Assembly: GCA_052143535.1 (NCBI GenBank)
Contig: JBKQSS010000066.1
Span: 1-64,000 of the forward strand
Origin: JADGRA01 sp052143535
GTDB taxonomy: Bacteria; Myxococcota; Myxococcia; Myxococcales; Myxococcaceae
Length of the DNA: 64,000 bases
Direction of reading: 5' to 3'
The notes under the pieces are model-generated. The model did no database searches. It saw nothing but the letters and a program-made list of their open reading frames with translations, and was not told the DNA's origin. Position 1 is the stretch's first letter, and every line of letters starts with the position of its first letter. Both the position numbers and the translations under genes were made by a program. Below are positions 7,677 to 16,623 of the stretch, in pieces.

Positions 7677-9101
7677 TCAGAGTCCGAGCGCTGCCACGCC
7701 GATGGTCGCGGAGGATGGCGACGTTGCGGTTGAAAGCGGGCCGGTCCCAAGGTCGACAGTGGGGCTGTTGGTGGCCACCACAAGGCCGCACGAGCCAACG
7801 GCCGCCATTAGCTGGCCGGAGGAGCCCACCGTGACGACTTTGCTCCACTTCAAGGTGCCCGCCGAGTCGAAGACTGCGAGGAATGTATCGGCGCTTGATG
7901 GGAGCATCCCTCCACCTAGGTCCACAGCGCCATGGTACCCGGCCGTAAGAATGCCCACTCCATCGCCGTTGGTAGCCAAGCTGCCCAAGATGAAGCTCGA
8001 CCCTGCGCCGCCGAAGTTCCTCGTCCAAATTAGAGTACCCGCCGAATCGAAGCGCGCGAGGGCGAGGGAATTGTTGCCCGAGCTGACCTGCGGGCCGCCT
8101 CCGAAGTCGATCGTTCCTGAATAGACAACCGCGATTGAGAGTGAGCCGTCCGCGCCCTCTCGAAAGGCCCGCTGCTGGATTGCGGTCGTGGGGAGCATCA
8201 GCAGCTTGGTCCAGATGCAGCCACCACCGCCCGTGAACTTCCCCAGTGCAGTAGCGCCACCGTCTGGGACGGCGAGCGAGCCGCAAGGTAGGTCGGCAGG
8301 TGCCGTGAGGTGTTGGAGAAGGTAAAGGCTGGCATCGAGGCTGGGCCAGAGAAAGTCTGACGCCGTCAGACCAGTGGCGAGGTTTTGCGCGGACGGCCCG
8401 ACGTCAGCGCCGTTGGACGCCCAGCAGTACACCGCTGGCGGGTACTGCGGGATTCCCGCCATGGTGAGGGTCGTGTGAAGACCTCCTCCAGTGTCGGCGC
8501 CAGCCTGAAATACGGCAACGGCGGGTTGCCCGCTTTCGGGGGCCGTCCACGTGTCCGCGAAGACCGTGCCCCCGTCTGGCGTCAGCCGGGCCCACGTCAC
8601 GGAAGCACCGGTGCTCGACGCCCCTGGTCGGCCCGTCAGCACCAATCCGTAAAAAATGTCGTTCTGGGGGTCGAGGACGAGGTTGCTAGGGAACATTGCC
8701 CCTGCGTAGGCACCTTGCGCGTCCTCGTGCCGACTGACTAACACTCCGGAAGAGCTCCAACGGTACTGCTCAAGAGCGGACGCGTTGTTGATGTCGCTCA
8801 CCACCACGTCGTTCGTCGTCGAGCTCGCGACGATGTCCATGGGAACCAAGCTCGTCGTCGCAGGCGGAATGGCCGCAGTCCACGCAACGGAGCCGGCCAC
8901 CGCCCCGCACACGTCGACATTCCCGGCGTCAGAGCCGGCATCTCCGCGCCCTGCATCGCCCCCAGCGTCCGCAACGCCGCCGTCCCCGCCCGCGTCCGAG
9001 GTCCCCCCGTCGTTGGGCGAAATCAGCGCCGTTTCGCAGCCTGAGGCTAGGCCGACCAGGCAGACGGCGAGCAGCCGGCGCCGAATGTTGTTGCAACGCA
9101 C
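7677..9101 (-). CDS. Large lipoprotein with beta-propeller-like (SBBP-type) repeats
   Basis: About 474 residues from a GTG at 9101. The N terminus is Arg-rich, then hydrophobic, with a lipobox ending at Cys (VCLVGLASGC), and then a linker of repeated Asp-Ala-Gly. The mature part repeats a pattern of ALARFDSAGTLIWTRNFGG and FLAVFDSAGTLKWSKVV with Gly-rich turns (GDGVGILTAGYHGAVDLGGG), the signature of SBBP/beta-propeller surface proteins common in myxobacteria. Upstream in-frame codons to 9212 would place the signal peptide internally, so the 9101 start is preferred. Probable surface lipoprotein; function unknown. Confidence 0.78.
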   Translation of the reverse strand: MRCNNIRRRLLAVCLVGLASGCETALISPNDGGTSDAGGDGGVADAGGDAGRGDAGSDAGNVDVCGAVAGSVAWTAAIPPATTSLVPMDIVASSTTNDVVVSDINNASALEQYRWSSSGVLVSRHEDAQGAYAGAMFPSNLVLDPQNDIFYGLVLTGRPGASSTGASVTWARLTPDGGTVFADTWTAPESGQPAVAVFQAGADTGGGLHTTLTMAGIPQYPPAVYCWASNGADVGPSAQNLATGLTASDFLWPSLDASLYLLQHLTAPADLPCGSLAVPDGGATALGKFTGGGGCIWTKLLMLPTTAIQQRAFREGADGSLSIAVVYSGTIDFGGGPQVSSGNNSLALARFDSAGTLIWTRNFGGAGSSFILGSLATNGDGVGILTAGYHGAVDLGGGMLPSSADTFLAVFDSAGTLKWSKVVTVGSSGQLMAAVGSCGLVVATNSPTVDLGTGPLSTATSPSSATIGVAALGL

Positions 9102-9346
9102 GGAGCTAAAGGTAGCACGCCCGGGCACGACCGGCGCTCCGCTAGGGACGAGGTCCGCACGGTGGTTTTTGTTTCGGACACCGCTCAGTGCGAGGCGCAC
9201 CAAGCCGTCCAAGACACCGAGGTAGCTGTTTCGGGCAGTACTCGAAGGCGATGGCCCGCAACGCCGCTTGCCGGGCCGGTGCTGCGGAAGAACTCTTTGG
9301 ACTTGGCTTGCTGCTCGAGTTTGTCGACCTGGTGATGTCGGGTAGC

Positions 9347-9748
9347 TCAGCCAGTCGTGCTTCGAGGAAAGGTGTCGTACGTCAGCAAGTCCCCCGAGAT
9401 TTCGTAGTAGTCGCCCCTGCTGGCCACGTAAATGTGGGCCTTCTCATGGATGCCGGTGGGTGCGTCTAGGGTACCGGCGCAAATCGCCATCTTCGGGTCT
9501 GGAGTCTCATCAAAAAGTACGCTCGACCCGCACTCGATGCAGAAGCCGCGCCTCACTGTGGCCGAAACCGAGTGCCACTTGAGACCCCGAGCCTCCGTCA
9601 CCCGGAAGCCCTCGCGGTCTACCGCCGAGTATGCGCCGACGTGTCCATGCCACCGGCGGCACTTCGAGCAGTGGCAGTAGGTCACGGCAGTCATCGGCAG
9701 CGTCACCTCATAGCGAATTGCTCCGCAAAAACAGCCGCCGGTATTCAT
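9347..9748 (-). CDS. GFA-family zinc protein (glutathione-dependent formaldehyde-activating-like)
   Basis: A 133-residue protein with the complete Cys set of the GFA/CENP-V family: Cys6 and Cys8 (GGCFCGAIRYE), Cys25, Cys27 and Cys30 (CHCSKCRRWHG), and Cys70 and Cys73 (CIECGSS). These bind one structural and one second zinc. The founding member, Gfa, binds glutathione and was proposed to speed S-hydroxymethylglutathione formation. Most relatives, like this one, have no proven substrate and are annotated as GFA or aldehyde-activating proteins. It is cytoplasmic, with no evident operon partner. Confidence 0.85.
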   Translation of the reverse strand: MNTGGCFCGAIRYEVTLPMTAVTYCHCSKCRRWHGHVGAYSAVDREGFRVTEARGLKWHSVSATVRRGFCIECGSSVLFDETPDPKMAICAGTLDAPTGIHEKAHIYVASRGDYYEISGDLLTYDTFPRSTTG

Positions 9749-10003
9749 GGGCCGCCACCTTCCGCAAGGTGCTCTCCAGCAGCAGAACTAGCCACCGGCA
9801 ACACCCGACACAAAGCGTCGCACCGCGGTCCGGCCTCTCGCAACCGGAGAAACACCGGAGAGGGCCCCACTTTCCGCTCTCATCGTCGCCTGCCACATCT
9901 TGTGGCGCCTTCGCATCGCCTCAAGAGGTCGCGTTCGGGTCGGTCTGCTGGCGCGGCGCGCCGTAGGTGCCCTCCTCTTCCCCATGTACCCCGGTTTCCC
10001 GCG

Positions 10004-12184
10004 TCAGGGCGGTGAACCCCCGGGTGGCGTAGGCTTGGCAGCGGGCTGAAAATCCGGGTGCCCGGACTGCCAGAGCAGAAACGCGTACTGGCCCGCGAAG
10101 TTCTTGAAGGTGACCACCTTCTCTTCGGTGAAGTGGCCGTCGTCGTAATTCACTTTGAGGAGGACGGGCTTGCCCGACGTACTGGCGGCCTGCATGGCCG
10201 CCACGAATTTCCCCGGCTCCCAAGGTGCGACGCGAGGGTCGTTCCAGCCCGCGACACCTAACACTCCTGGGTATTTCACGCCCTTCTCCACGTGCTGCAC
10301 CCCATCCATTTCAAACAATGCCTGCGCTTCAGCTTCGTTCGTCACGGTGCCAAACTCGGGGGTGTTGACCGGCCCGTTCGGCGAGAACTCCATCCGCATC
10401 GCGTTGGCGCACCCGACGTTGCAGATGGCGGCAGCGAAGAGGTCCGGGCGCTCAGTGATGGCGCGGGTGATGAGAATTCCGCCAGCGCTGGTGCCGGTGC
10501 CGCCCAGCTTGGCCGCGCTGGTGTACCCCTTGTGGATGAGGTACTCGGCGCAGGCAATATAGTCCTTCCACGTATTGGGTTTGGTGGTCTTGTACCCGGC
10601 CTTGTACCAATCCTCACCTTTCTCGCCCCCACCTCGTGGATGACAGTAGGCCACCACGACGCCGTGTAGCGCGACCGAATCGCGGACGTCGAAGTTGGGC
10701 GTGATGCTGTACCCATACGCACCGTAGCCTTGGAGGATGGCGCTGGTCTTTCCGTCCAACACGAGATCCTTGCGGTGGATGATGGAGAGGGGAACCAGGG
10801 TGCCGTCATGCCCTGGCACCTCGACTTCCTCGGAGACGAGGTTCTCGAAGCCCGGATAGGTGACGTCGGTGTTGAAAATGCTCTTGGTGAACTTCCCCTT
10901 GACTCCATCCAAATCGTAGAGAGTCATGGGCAAAACCCACGAGGTGATTCTCACCAGGCAGCGGTCGGTTCGGAAGTCCGGGCACTCGACGGCGATCGAG
11001 CCGGACACCGGAAGCTTCATGTCGGAGGCTTGCTTGGTGGCTGGGTCGACCCTCACCAATCGACCGTTGATGCCATTCGAGTACACCACCCAGATGAAGC
11101 TTTTGCTCTTCGCTATGCCTTGAATGGAGTCGGCCGCCTCTGGGAGGATCGTCTCCGCCTTGTTCCAGGTGGGGTGCTTCACACTGGTCCGGATGAGTTT
11201 GTACCTAGGCGCGTCGGCGTAGGTGACTGCGTAGACATCGTCGCCAAAGAAGGCGATTCCCCGCACCAGCTTGTCGCTGGTTTGCGCCAGCACATTCCAG
11301 GTGATTTTCTTTTTCCTCAGTTCGGCGGCGGGCGCATAGAAGAGCCGTTGTTCCTGCTGGACGGTATAGACGCCGCCAATGATGTAGGCGGGGTAGGACT
11401 CGTCAATGAAGGCCTGCGGAAACTCCTTTGGGGCGATACCCAGGTTTGGGTCAACGACATCGCTGAAGACGTCGCGGTCCGTCGCCAATGGTGTGCCCAA
11501 GGTGTGCAGCCGCGTCTGCCGGTTGAGCTCGATTCCCAGGCTCTTGATGTCGGTGACGTTGCTAGCGTCGTAGAGGAACGAGCGGTTGTCGCTGGTCCAG
11601 CTCAGCGGTCCATAGGAAGGGTAGAAGGTCTCGGGCAGCAGCGTCCGCGTGGCGACGTCGAGCACGCGTAGTTCCGAAAATTCCGCGCCCCCAGCCGAGA
11701 ACCCGAGGACCACGTGTTTCCCATCCCACGACGGAATGAAGTCTTGGATGGTGCTGGTGACGCCGGCCTTGTAGGTGGCTGGGTCAACGAGAAGCTTCTC
11801 GGCGCCGGTCCAGCCTTCGCGGTAGTAAAGCTTTCCTACGTTCTCACTGCCCAGGGTCTTCTTGTAAAAGACGCGCCCGTTCACGAATTGGATGGACCGG
11901 TAGGTGGCTGGCTTCAGCTTGTCCAGTTCCAGCCATTGCTGAGCAAGCGCCTCCCGCCCCGGAATTTTGGCAAGCGTCTCGTCGGTCAGCTCGGCATTGG
12001 CCTTGAACCAGGCCTCCACCTGCTTATTCTTGAGGTCCTCCAGCCACCGGTACGGGTCCTTGTAGGTCTTCCCGAAGTATGTGTCGGTGGCGTCGACGGT
12101 CTTGGTGGCTGGGTACTTCCACTGTGCCATGCATGGTGTGGCCACCAGCAGGGCAACGGACAAGGAAAAATGGTGCGAGTTCAT
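10004..12184 (-). CDS. Secreted prolyl oligopeptidase, S9A family
   Basis: A 726-residue serine peptidase with a signal peptide (MNSHHFSLSVALLVATPCMAQ). The N terminus carries the S9A motif DPYRWLEDL, followed by a beta-propeller and a C-terminal alpha/beta hydrolase domain. The triad is visible: Ser566 in GGTGTSAGG, Asp649 in GWNDPRV, and His684 in YDDGHF. The family cuts short peptides after proline; myxobacterial members are exported and probably aid peptide feeding in the periplasm or outside. The start at 12184 places the signal peptide first; 15 upstream in-frame codons lack sense. Length is normal for the family. It is divergent from the DUF2135 lipoprotein, with 229 bp between starts. 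Confidence 0.92.
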   Translation of the reverse strand: MNSHHFSLSVALLVATPCMAQWKYPATKTVDATDTYFGKTYKDPYRWLEDLKNKQVEAWFKANAELTDETLAKIPGREALAQQWLELDKLKPATYRSIQFVNGRVFYKKTLGSENVGKLYYREGWTGAEKLLVDPATYKAGVTSTIQDFIPSWDGKHVVLGFSAGGAEFSELRVLDVATRTLLPETFYPSYGPLSWTSDNRSFLYDASNVTDIKSLGIELNRQTRLHTLGTPLATDRDVFSDVVDPNLGIAPKEFPQAFIDESYPAYIIGGVYTVQQEQRLFYAPAAELRKKKITWNVLAQTSDKLVRGIAFFGDDVYAVTYADAPRYKLIRTSVKHPTWNKAETILPEAADSIQGIAKSKSFIWVVYSNGINGRLVRVDPATKQASDMKLPVSGSIAVECPDFRTDRCLVRITSWVLPMTLYDLDGVKGKFTKSIFNTDVTYPGFENLVSEEVEVPGHDGTLVPLSIIHRKDLVLDGKTSAILQGYGAYGYSITPNFDVRDSVALHGVVVAYCHPRGGGEKGEDWYKAGYKTTKPNTWKDYIACAEYLIHKGYTSAAKLGGTGTSAGGILITRAITERPDLFAAAICNVGCANAMRMEFSPNGPVNTPEFGTVTNEAEAQALFEMDGVQHVEKGVKYPGVLGVAGWNDPRVAPWEPGKFVAAMQAASTSGKPVLLKVNYDDGHFTEEKVVTFKNFAGQYAFLLWQSGHPDFQPAAKPTPPGGSPP

Positions 12185-12413
12185 TAGCACACTCCTCGAG
12201 GGTGAATCCTCAGCGAGCACCGCCCCCACCGAGGCTCGCCGGTGTGCCGCATGTTCAGCCTATGGGCTTCTGGAGCGCGTGGCGAGCTCGAAAAGTCATC
12301 CATGTCAAGTGGGGCTCGAAGCGGGGTAAGCATCTGAACTTTCGACTTCGGCAATCCGTGTGTATCCTGGATTTGTGCCTGCTGGCTCTTCCAGCAGGAG
12401 GGGGACGTACTTC

Positions 12414-13286
12414 ATGCGAATTATTTCAGCCCGCACGACAGGGCTTTGCGTCGCGCTCTGGATTCTCGCGGCATGTGGCAGCAGCTCCACCACTCCTACT
12501 GCAGGAATCCAGGGATATGTCACCGGAGTCATGTCCGCAGATGGCACGCAGACTGCGTCCTTGTCGCCAGGGACGCCTCCAACCGGCTCTGGCCCAGCTG
12601 TTACCGTCGGTTCCTCTGGCGCCCCGATTGCGGGTGCCGCCCAATATGTCCAGCTAGCGTGCTCGACCAACTGCACGAGCGTACTCGTCGCGGTGCAAGG
12701 GGTGGACGGCTACTACGAGCTGACTGGGCTTCCAGACCCAACCACCCAAAACGTCGTCGTCTTCCTTGCCCAGACTGCGGCGCAGAACTTCAACCTCCTG
12801 TTTGCCGCCGGTCTGGGCTCGTCGTTCGGTTCGCTGACGACCCTTCCGGTCAGTCTGACGGCGGTCGGTTCGGGCGACGTCGAGGTGAGCTTAAACTGGG
12901 GCTCCCCGACAGACCTCGACTTGCATGTCGTCGAGCCGTCCGGCGAGGAGATCTACTACGGGTACAAAACCTCGGCCACCGGAGGAACGCTCGATCTCGA
13001 CTCCAACGCGGGTTGCAGTATCGACGGCATAGATGCTGAGCACGTCACCTGGCCCGGGGTGACACCGCCCACCGGCACCTACGAAGTGATCGTCGACCCG
13101 TGGTCTCTGTGCAGCGTCACACCGCCCATCAATTACACGGTGATCGTCAACGTGAAAGGGAAAGCACCTCAAATATTTCACGGAAGTTTCAGCACGGACG
13201 ACAACGGCGGAACCTGCTGGGTGGCAAGCGGCCAGCCCCTGAGCTGTGCATCAGCAAATTTGGTCACGACATTCAGCTATCCGTGA
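12414..13286 (+). CDS. DUF2135/YfaP-like lipoprotein
   Basis: A 290-residue lipoprotein with a signal peptide ending in a lipobox (ALWILAAC, Cys about residue 21) and a Ser/Thr/Pro-rich linker. Residues 160-285 contain the YfaP/DUF2135 pattern: VEVSLNWGSPTDLDLHV, EEIYYGYK, GGTLDLDSNAGC, PPTGTYEVIVDPW and NYTVIVNV. This beta-sandwich occurs in many secreted bacterial proteins and is thought to mediate binding; the Asp-rich DLDLH and LDLDSN loops may hold calcium. Several paired Cys residues suggest disulphides outside the cytoplasm. The ATG at 12414 is chosen because it starts the signal peptide. Function unknown. Confidence 0.78.
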   Translation: MRIISARTTGLCVALWILAACGSSSTTPTAGIQGYVTGVMSADGTQTASLSPGTPPTGSGPAVTVGSSGAPIAGAAQYVQLACSTNCTSVLVAVQGVDGYYELTGLPDPTTQNVVVFLAQTAAQNFNLLFAAGLGSSFGSLTTLPVSLTAVGSGDVEVSLNWGSPTDLDLHVVEPSGEEIYYGYKTSATGGTLDLDSNAGCSIDGIDAEHVTWPGVTPPTGTYEVIVDPWSLCSVTPPINYTVIVNVKGKAPQIFHGSFSTDDNGGTCWVASGQPLSCASANLVTTFSYP

Positions 13287-13497
13287 CGGTGCACGAGCAA
13301 CGCTTGGCTCGCTGAAGCAACCGTATCGTCTGGGGTAGTCAACTGGCGCCTCAGAAGCCGACAGGCCCTTTTCAACCCCGCCTCCGCGAGGCCGCGCGGT
13401 CGAGCGGGGTAGCTGTAACCGCTCGTGCTCGCGCGCCGAGAGGCTGGCACTGAGGCTAGGACAGGGGCGCGACGTCCTGCTTTAGTGCTCCCAAAGG

Positions 13498-14016
13498 ATG
13501 CGCTTGCTCTTGTCTCGGTGCGAGGTCCGTTCTTGGTCGGAGTCCGACGTCGCTTCTCTCGCCCTTCACGCCAACAACCCAGCCATCTGGCGAAACCTGC
13601 GGGATGGACCCCCAGAGCCTTACACGCCGGACGACGCCAGGGCTTACATCAATCAAGTTTCCAAGCAACGGCGTGAGACGGTGTTCGCGATCACCGTGGA
13701 CGGAGCAGCCGTGGGCAGCATTGGCTTCACTTTGGGGCACAACGTCGAGCGGGTCTCGGCCGAACTCGGGTATTGGCTCGCCGAGCCGTACTGGGGACGC
13801 GGGATCACCACCGAAGTCGTCCGAGCAATGACGCCCCTTGCCATCGCTGAGCATGGGTTGACGCGGGTGTTTGCCCTTCCATTCGTGGGCAACGCGGCGT
13901 CGTGCCGGGTGTTGGAAAAGGCCGGGTTTACGCTCGAGGCACGCTTGCGCAAGAGCGCGAAGAAGATGGGCCGTGTGACCGATCAGTTCCTCTATGCCTT
14001 CGTCGCACCGGACTGA
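13498..14016 (+). CDS. GNAT N-acetyltransferase, RimJ/RimL type
   Basis: A 172-residue GNAT protein: LLLSRCEVRSW (strand 1), GYWLAEPYWGRGITTEVVRAM (motif A, acetyl-CoA pyrophosphate loop R/Q-x-x-G-x-G/A as W-G-R-G-I), ARVFALPFVGNAASCRVLEKAGF (motif B, with the invariant Asn and Gly-Phe). The RimJ/RimL branch acetylates N-terminal or side-chain amines of proteins or small molecules, including ribosomal proteins and some antibiotics. The substrate cannot be read from sequence. It lies 60 bp before the SDR-ERG2 operon on the same strand, so co-transcription is possible but not shown. Confidence 0.85.
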   Translation: MRLLLSRCEVRSWSESDVASLALHANNPAIWRNLRDGPPEPYTPDDARAYINQVSKQRRETVFAITVDGAAVGSIGFTLGHNVERVSAELGYWLAEPYWGRGITTEVVRAMTPLAIAEHGLTRVFALPFVGNAASCRVLEKAGFTLEARLRKSAKKMGRVTDQFLYAFVAPD

Positions 14017-14076
14017 GGATGCGGCGAAAGGCTGCAGACCTGCCGGCTACCCGCCACGGCAGCGCGCGGTGATTGC

Positions 14077-14883
14077 ATGGTTGCTCTGAACGCCCGGCGC
14101 TTCCTGGCCCGTTACGGCCCCTGGGCACTGGTGGCGGGTGCCTCGGAAGGCATCGGCGCCTCCTTCGCTCGTGCGCTGGCCGCCTACGGGCTGAACGTCG
14201 TGCTGATCGCCCGGCGCGCGGCGCCGCTCGAGTTGCTGGCCGCGGAGTTGTCCCAAACGCATCGCGTTCAGTCCAAAGTGCTGGCACTCGACCTGACGTC
14301 TCCCGGGCTGCAGGCGGTGGTGGCGGAGACGACCAAGGGCCTCGAAGTGGGTCTGGTGGTGTGCAACGCCGCGCTTTCACTCATGTCGGACTTTCTCGAG
14401 CTGGAACTCAGCGACGCGCTGCGCTCGGTGGATGTGAACGTCCGGGCTCCGCTGGTACTCGCCCACCTGTTTGGTCGCCAGATGGTGGAGCGAGGGCGGG
14501 GCGGCTTGGTATTGATGTCGTCAGTTGCCGGCCTCATTGGCTCTCCATACTCGGCCACCTACTCCGGCTCGAAGGCTTTCGCCCTGGGCTTTGGCGACAG
14601 CCTTTGGGCGGAACTCGGGCCACGAGGCGTCGACGTGGTGACCTGCGTTGCCGGCCCGACTGAGACCCCGACCTACCTGCAGGTGCGGACCTCGTCGTTT
14701 CCCCCGATGATGAAGCCGGACGAGGTAGCGAGCGCCGCTTTGGGAGCATTGGGAAAGCGGCCGCGGGTGGTGGCGGGGTTCTTCAACCGTCTGACCATCT
14801 GGCTCCTGGCCTTCCTTCCGCGCAGTCTGACGTTGCGGATGATTGCCGCCCAGACGAAGAAGTTCGCAACCAGGCGACACTGA
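14077..14883 (+). CDS. Classical SDR oxidoreductase, first gene of the ERG2-like operon
   Basis: A 268-residue classical short-chain dehydrogenase. It shows the cofactor motif GASEGIG (residues 21-27), a VLIARR segment after strand 2 that suggests NADP(H) through its Arg pair, the CNAA motif, the catalytic Ser in MSSVAG, and the active-site YSGSK. The start RYGPWALVAGASEGIG and a hydrophobic C-terminal stretch (LTIWLLAFLPRSLTL) resemble the HSD17B12/3-ketoacyl-CoA and ketosteroid reductase branch. The stop is five bases before the ATG of the ERG2 homologue, so the genes are translationally linked. Probable role: keto reduction or hydroxyl oxidation on a lipid or sterol-like substrate, an inference from fold and partner. 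Confidence 0.87.
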   Translation: MVALNARRFLARYGPWALVAGASEGIGASFARALAAYGLNVVLIARRAAPLELLAAELSQTHRVQSKVLALDLTSPGLQAVVAETTKGLEVGLVVCNAALSLMSDFLELELSDALRSVDVNVRAPLVLAHLFGRQMVERGRGGLVLMSSVAGLIGSPYSATYSGSKAFALGFGDSLWAELGPRGVDVVTCVAGPTETPTYLQVRTSSFPPMMKPDEVASAALGALGKRPRVVAGFFNRLTIWLLAFLPRSLTLRMIAAQTKKFATRRH

Positions 14884-14888
14884 GCTTG

Positions 14889-15623
14889 ATGAGGGAAGAG
14901 CCTGGGGCTACACGGTACCGGCCGCACGTTCTCTCGTTCGAGGAGCCCATGGCCCAGTACATCTTCGATCCCGACGTGGTCCACGCCTGCGCGATCAAGT
15001 GCCTCGGACACACGAAGCCCCTCATGTTCGACGTCTTCGCCGACGCGATGGAGCAGGAGTACCCCAACATTCTCGATCGCGGGCAGCCGTGGCTCTACAG
15101 CATCGCTGGCGGGGCGATGATTCAGATGAAGCTCTATTACGCGTCAATCCACGAATACATGATGATCTGGGGAACGCCCATCGGCTCCGAGGGCCACTCC
15201 GGACGGCACCTGACTGGCTTTTGGGACACCGTCATCGACGGCGAGACCTGGTACTACGGCGAAGGTCAGTTCGAGAAGACCGTCTACAAGCCTGGCGACC
15301 GCATTTACGTCGGGCCCGGCCAAGCACGGGCGATGAACTTCACCGACGGAGTGTGGGCGGTCGAATACGCGCGTGGGCTGATTCCATATAGCTTGCCGTT
15401 CGGCATCGCGGACGAGTTGCTGAGCTGCTGGGACTGGGTCACTGCCGCCCAGACACTCACCCTCTACACCGATTTGGTCTGCCAGAGCCTGGGCCGTCGG
15501 TACACGCCGCTCAAAAAGCCTTTTTCGCTGGTGAGCGCGGCCGCCCGGACCCTGACCGAGCGGCTGCGGCCGCCGCCCGAGGTCGCAGAGATTCCCAAGG
15601 ACAACATCAAGTTCTTCCGCTGA
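14889..15623 (+). CDS. ERG2/sigma-1 receptor family protein (sterol C8-isomerase-like), bacterial
   Basis: A 244-residue protein matching the eukaryotic ERG2/sigma-1 receptor family along its length. Matching blocks are YIFDPDVVHACA, EQEYPNI, a GGAMIQM stretch, YYASIHEYMMIWGTPIGSEG, HSGRHLTGFWDTVIDGE, VYKPGDRIYVGPG, WAVEYARGLIPYSLPFGIAD and LLSCWDW. Asp113 and Glu159 fall exactly where sigma-1 has Asp126 and Glu172 (both shifted by 13), the pair that binds the amine ligand and in ERG2 serves C8-C7 double-bond isomerisation. The N-terminal membrane helix of the eukaryotic proteins is absent. An in-frame TTG at 14886 and an ATG at 14949 (before MAQYIFD, preceded by GAGGAG) are alternative starts. 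Family call sure; the bacterial substrate is inferred only. Confidence 0.9.
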   Translation: MREEPGATRYRPHVLSFEEPMAQYIFDPDVVHACAIKCLGHTKPLMFDVFADAMEQEYPNILDRGQPWLYSIAGGAMIQMKLYYASIHEYMMIWGTPIGSEGHSGRHLTGFWDTVIDGETWYYGEGQFEKTVYKPGDRIYVGPGQARAMNFTDGVWAVEYARGLIPYSLPFGIADELLSCWDWVTAAQTLTLYTDLVCQSLGRRYTPLKKPFSLVSAAARTLTERLRPPPEVAEIPKDNIKFFR

Positions 15624-16583
15624 ATGAACGTCCTCGTCACCGGAGCGTTCGGCAACATCGGCAGCCACAGCGTCGACGCGCTGGTGAAGCTTCGCCATCG
15701 CGTCCGCGCGCTCAGCTTCGGTGCGCCTGACTCGCGGCTGCTCAAGGCCTGGGGGAGCAACGTCGAGGTCGTGCGCGGCGACGTTGCTCGCCCCGAGACG
15801 CTTCCTGCGGCGGTGCGCGGTGTCGATCGCGTGGTTCACCTTGCCTATGTCATCCCACCAGCGTGCCTCGAGAAACCCGACGATGCGCGCAAGGTGAACG
15901 TCGACGGCACCAGCAACCTACTCGAGGCGGTGAAGGCCCATGCGCCCGCAGCAAAGTTCCTATTCGCCTCATCGCTCGACGTGTTCGGTCGCACCCACGA
16001 CCAACCACCGCCGCGCAGAGTGACCGACCCAGTCATCGCCACCGACGTCTACACCGAGCACAAACTCACTTGTGAAGCCCTGGTGCGCGAGAGCGGGCTC
16101 GGCTGGGCCATCTTCCGCTACGCCGACGTGCCACCCCTGGCGTTGCGCCAGCCAGTCCCAATCATGTTCGAGATTCCGCTCTCGCAGCGTTTGGAGACGC
16201 TTCACCCCTACGACGCCGGATTGGTGACCGCCAAGGGCGCCACCATGGAAGAGACGTGGGGCAAGGTGTGGCTTGTGGGCGGTGGCCCGCGGTGCCAGGT
16301 GAAGTACGGCGACTACTTGGCCAAATTCATGGCGGCGATGGAAATGGGCGGCCCGCTGCCCGAGTCTGCCTTTAGCACCACGCCCTACTGCACTGATTGG
16401 CTCGACACCGAGGAGAGCCAGCGAGTTTTTCAGTACCAGCGCCACAGCTTTGAGGACATCGTCCGCGACGTCGCGGCGCTGCTGGGATGGAAGCGTTCCT
16501 TCGCCCGGCTGTCGCAGCCGGTGGTGCGTGAGTACATGCTCGGCATGTCGCCGTACTACCGCAAGCGGCGCGGCGGTACTTAG
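15624..16583 (+). CDS. Extended SDR: NAD-dependent epimerase/3-beta-HSD-like
   Basis: A 319-residue extended SDR starting directly after the stop of the ERG2 homologue (TGA then ATG, no gap). It has a Rossmann motif TGAFGNIG (residues 6-13), Asp-type strands (VVRGDVARPE), RVVHLAYVIPP, NVDGTSNLLEA and the catalytic YTEHK. The fold covers UDP-sugar epimerases, 3-beta-hydroxysteroid dehydrogenases and sterol C4-decarboxylases of the ERG26/NSDHL kind. With an ERG2 homologue as neighbour, a 3-beta-hydroxysteroid-type reaction is the most attractive guess, but the C-terminal half is not diagnostic to me. Confidence 0.85.
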   Translation: MNVLVTGAFGNIGSHSVDALVKLRHRVRALSFGAPDSRLLKAWGSNVEVVRGDVARPETLPAAVRGVDRVVHLAYVIPPACLEKPDDARKVNVDGTSNLLEAVKAHAPAAKFLFASSLDVFGRTHDQPPPRRVTDPVIATDVYTEHKLTCEALVRESGLGWAIFRYADVPPLALRQPVPIMFEIPLSQRLETLHPYDAGLVTAKGATMEETWGKVWLVGGGPRCQVKYGDYLAKFMAAMEMGGPLPESAFSTTPYCTDWLDTEESQRVFQYQRHSFEDIVRDVAALLGWKRSFARLSQPVVREYMLGMSPYYRKRRGGT

Positions 16584-16623
16584 CGGCCGGGCTCGAGGGC
16601 CGCGAGCGACCAAAGGCGTGACC

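Noticed and set aside
9213..9346. Protein-like frame on the minus strand after the GFA gene
   Set aside because: A few plausible residues (VDKLEQQAKSKEFFRSTGP) but no start and no family match.
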